This document shows positions 6,537-7,588 of a stretch of 7,588 nucleotides of DNA, piece by piece. Under the pieces are notes generated by a model that searched no databases, was not told the DNA's origin, and worked only from the letters and a program-made list of their open reading frames with translations. The position numbers and the translations under genes are program-made. Positions within the stretch are counted from its first letter, which is position 1; every line of letters begins with the position of its first letter. This stretch comes from JAHDBG01 sp963922685 (lineage in GTDB: Bacteria; Pseudomonadota; Gammaproteobacteria; Chromatiales; Chromatiaceae), in NCBI GenBank assembly GCA_963922685.1, contig CAWUJM010000060.1, positions 1-7,588 of the forward strand. Reading direction: 5' to 3'.

Positions 6537-7397
6537 TCAGGCTGGTATACAGACGGGCGGCAATGCCTGCTTCAGTTTGTGCATGGCCTGTTTTTCGATC
6601 TGCCGTATACGCTCAGCTGAAACACCATATTCTTCCGCCAGTTCATGCAGGGTCGGCTTCGTTTCCTGCAGCCAGCGGCGTTGCAGTATGTTCCGGCTTC
6701 GATTATCCAGCGCAGCTAAGGCCTGATGCAGTTGTTCCCGTTCATGCTGGTTATGGTTTGTGATTTCTAACTGGCTGGCTGGCTCATGTCGGGTGTCTGC
6801 CAGGTATGCTGCGGGTGCAACATGCTGTGTTTCATCTTCTTCCGGTGTAGTGCTGTCAAACGCAACATCCTGATTGGATAAGCGCGCTTCCATTTCCATC
6901 ACTGTTTCCGGCTTTACCCCCAGATCCCGGGCAACATCTTCGATTTCTTCCCGTGAAAACCATCCCAGCCGCTTTTTGGCACTGCGCAGATTGAAGAACA
7001 GCTTGCGCTGTGCTTTGGTGGTAGCAATCTTCACAATGCGCCAGTTACGCAGAATATATTCGTGTATTTCTGCTTTAATCCAGTGTACGGCAAATGATAC
7101 GAGACGCACCCCCATATCCGGATCGAATCTTCGTACTGCCTTCATCAGACCGATAGTGCCTTCCTGCACCAGGTCATTCTGTGGCAGGCCATAGCCACTG
7201 TAACCGCGCGCAACCCGTACTACGAAGCGCAGATGAGCCAGAATCAGTTCCCGGGCTGCGGTTAAATCCTGTTTATCACGATATTGTTCTGCCAGTTCGT
7301 ATTCGCGTTCAGCACTCAGCAGGGGCAGCTGAAATGCCGCATTGATATAAGCGTCCATACTGCCCGTAGGTAAGCAGGCCGTCAGGGAGGTACTCAT
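6537..7397 (-). CDS. rpoH: RNA polymerase sigma-32 (heat-shock sigma factor)
   Basis: Directs RNA polymerase to heat-shock promoters (chaperones, proteases). The 286 residues compare with 284 in E. coli and align throughout. Region 1.2 starts near MDAYINAA at 14-21. Region 2 contains HLRFVVRVARGYSGYGLPQ (55-73), DLVQEGTIGLMKAVRRFD (75-92) and VSFAVHWIKAEIHEYILRNW. The RpoH box QRKLFFNLRSAKKR at 130-143 separates sigma-32 from other group 3 factors. An acidic variable linker precedes region 4, which ends in the helix-turn-helix HELAEEYGVSAERIRQIEKQ. The homeostatic-control residues known in E. coli (L47, A50, K51, I54) correspond to L45, A48, R49 and I52, so control by chaperones, FtsH and SRP is probably kept. 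The ATG at 7397 lacks a clear Shine-Dalgarno sequence. It heads a unit with the CheW-like gene and proC. Confidence 0.97.
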   Translation of the reverse strand: MSTSLTACLPTGSMDAYINAAFQLPLLSAEREYELAEQYRDKQDLTAARELILAHLRFVVRVARGYSGYGLPQNDLVQEGTIGLMKAVRRFDPDMGVRLVSFAVHWIKAEIHEYILRNWRIVKIATTKAQRKLFFNLRSAKKRLGWFSREEIEDVARDLGVKPETVMEMEARLSNQDVAFDSTTPEEDETQHVAPAAYLADTRHEPASQLEITNHNQHEREQLHQALAALDNRSRNILQRRWLQETKPTLHELAEEYGVSAERIRQIEKQAMHKLKQALPPVCIPA

Positions 7398-7488
7398 GTT
7401 CTGATTTCTGTAAGTGCCGGAGGTGGCGTAAAGCGCAATGATTCAGGTATTGAACCGGGTTCTACAAGATTCTGACAAAGATAGTACC

Positions 7489-7518
7489 ATTATCGCATTT
7501 ATTACTTTACATTGCCAG
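7489..7518 (-). promoter_or_regulatory. Possible extended -10 promoter for rpoH
   Basis: On the minus strand CTGGCA (7518-7513; 4 of 6 consensus positions) and GATAAT (7494-7489; 5 of 6) are 18 bases apart, and a TGC directly before the -10 box makes it an extended -10 element. The transcript would start near 7482 and have a leader of about 85 bases. I found no convincing sigma-E-type or sigma-54-type promoter in the same stretch, although both control rpoH in some relatives. Confidence 0.4.
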
Positions 7519-7588
7519 CCTAAGCTATGCACTCCAACAATTCCCGCTGAAAAGTTGGTTGAGCGTCGCGAAGTGGTTTTTGAGGCGT
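7519..7588. other. Right edge; possible gene fragments on either strand
   Basis: On the minus strand one frame is open from the edge for 22 codons to a TAG at 7520-7522 and ends QPTFQRELLECIA; it could be the C-terminus of a gene upstream of rpoH, but it is not hydrophobic like the end of FtsX, the usual neighbour. On the plus strand an ATG at 7438 opens a frame that runs at least 50 codons to the edge (beginning MIQVLNRVLQDSDKD), with GGAGG at 7419-7423, rather far upstream. I recognise neither, and they cannot both be real over most of their length. Confidence 0.2.

Noticed and set aside
7511..7560. Sigma-E-like or sigma-54-like promoter before rpoH
   Set aside because: The AACTT and TGGCA-TGC elements are present, but the spacing and partner boxes do not fit either consensus.

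Overview
The window looks like ordinary chromosomal housekeeping DNA from a gammaproteobacterium with a base composition near 50% GC by eye. The proteins resemble the enterobacterial and Pseudomonas-type versions. The best markers are a sigma-32 (RpoH) with an intact RpoH box, a MltG-Tmk-HolB gene run, and a delta-prime clamp-loader subunit with the four-cysteine zinc site. I cannot name the genus.

Layout: from the left edge to about 4246 there is a plus-strand run of five genes: gmk (guanylate kinase), nadC (quinolinate phosphoribosyltransferase), mltG (lytic transglycosylase), tmk (thymidylate kinase) and holB (DNA polymerase III delta-prime). The last four overlap by 4 to 10 bases, so they are very probably cotranscribed and translationally coupled. 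Guanylate and thymidylate kinases supply nucleotide precursors, HolB belongs to the replisome, NadC makes NAD and MltG acts in cell-wall synthesis. A strong hairpin at 4265-4297 ends this run and also serves the convergent gene.

From about 4327 to 7397 all genes are on the minus strand. In transcription order they are rpoH, a small solo CheW-like gene, proC (pyrroline-5-carboxylate reductase) and, after a 184-base gap, a secreted DUF1566/Lcl-like protein with an N-terminal motif like those of phage tail fibres. rpoH, the CheW-like gene and proC are tightly packed (20 bases and 2 bases between them) and look like one operon. Both window edges hold short uninterpretable stretches that may be ends of further genes.

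I see no RNA gene, CRISPR array, complete insertion sequence, or convincing new multi-gene system. The observations most worth following are a His-to-Gln change at a normally invariant active-site position of NadC, the tail-fibre-like motif on the DUF1566 protein, the isolated CheW-like protein downstream of rpoH, and the unusual translation-initiation region of rpoH.
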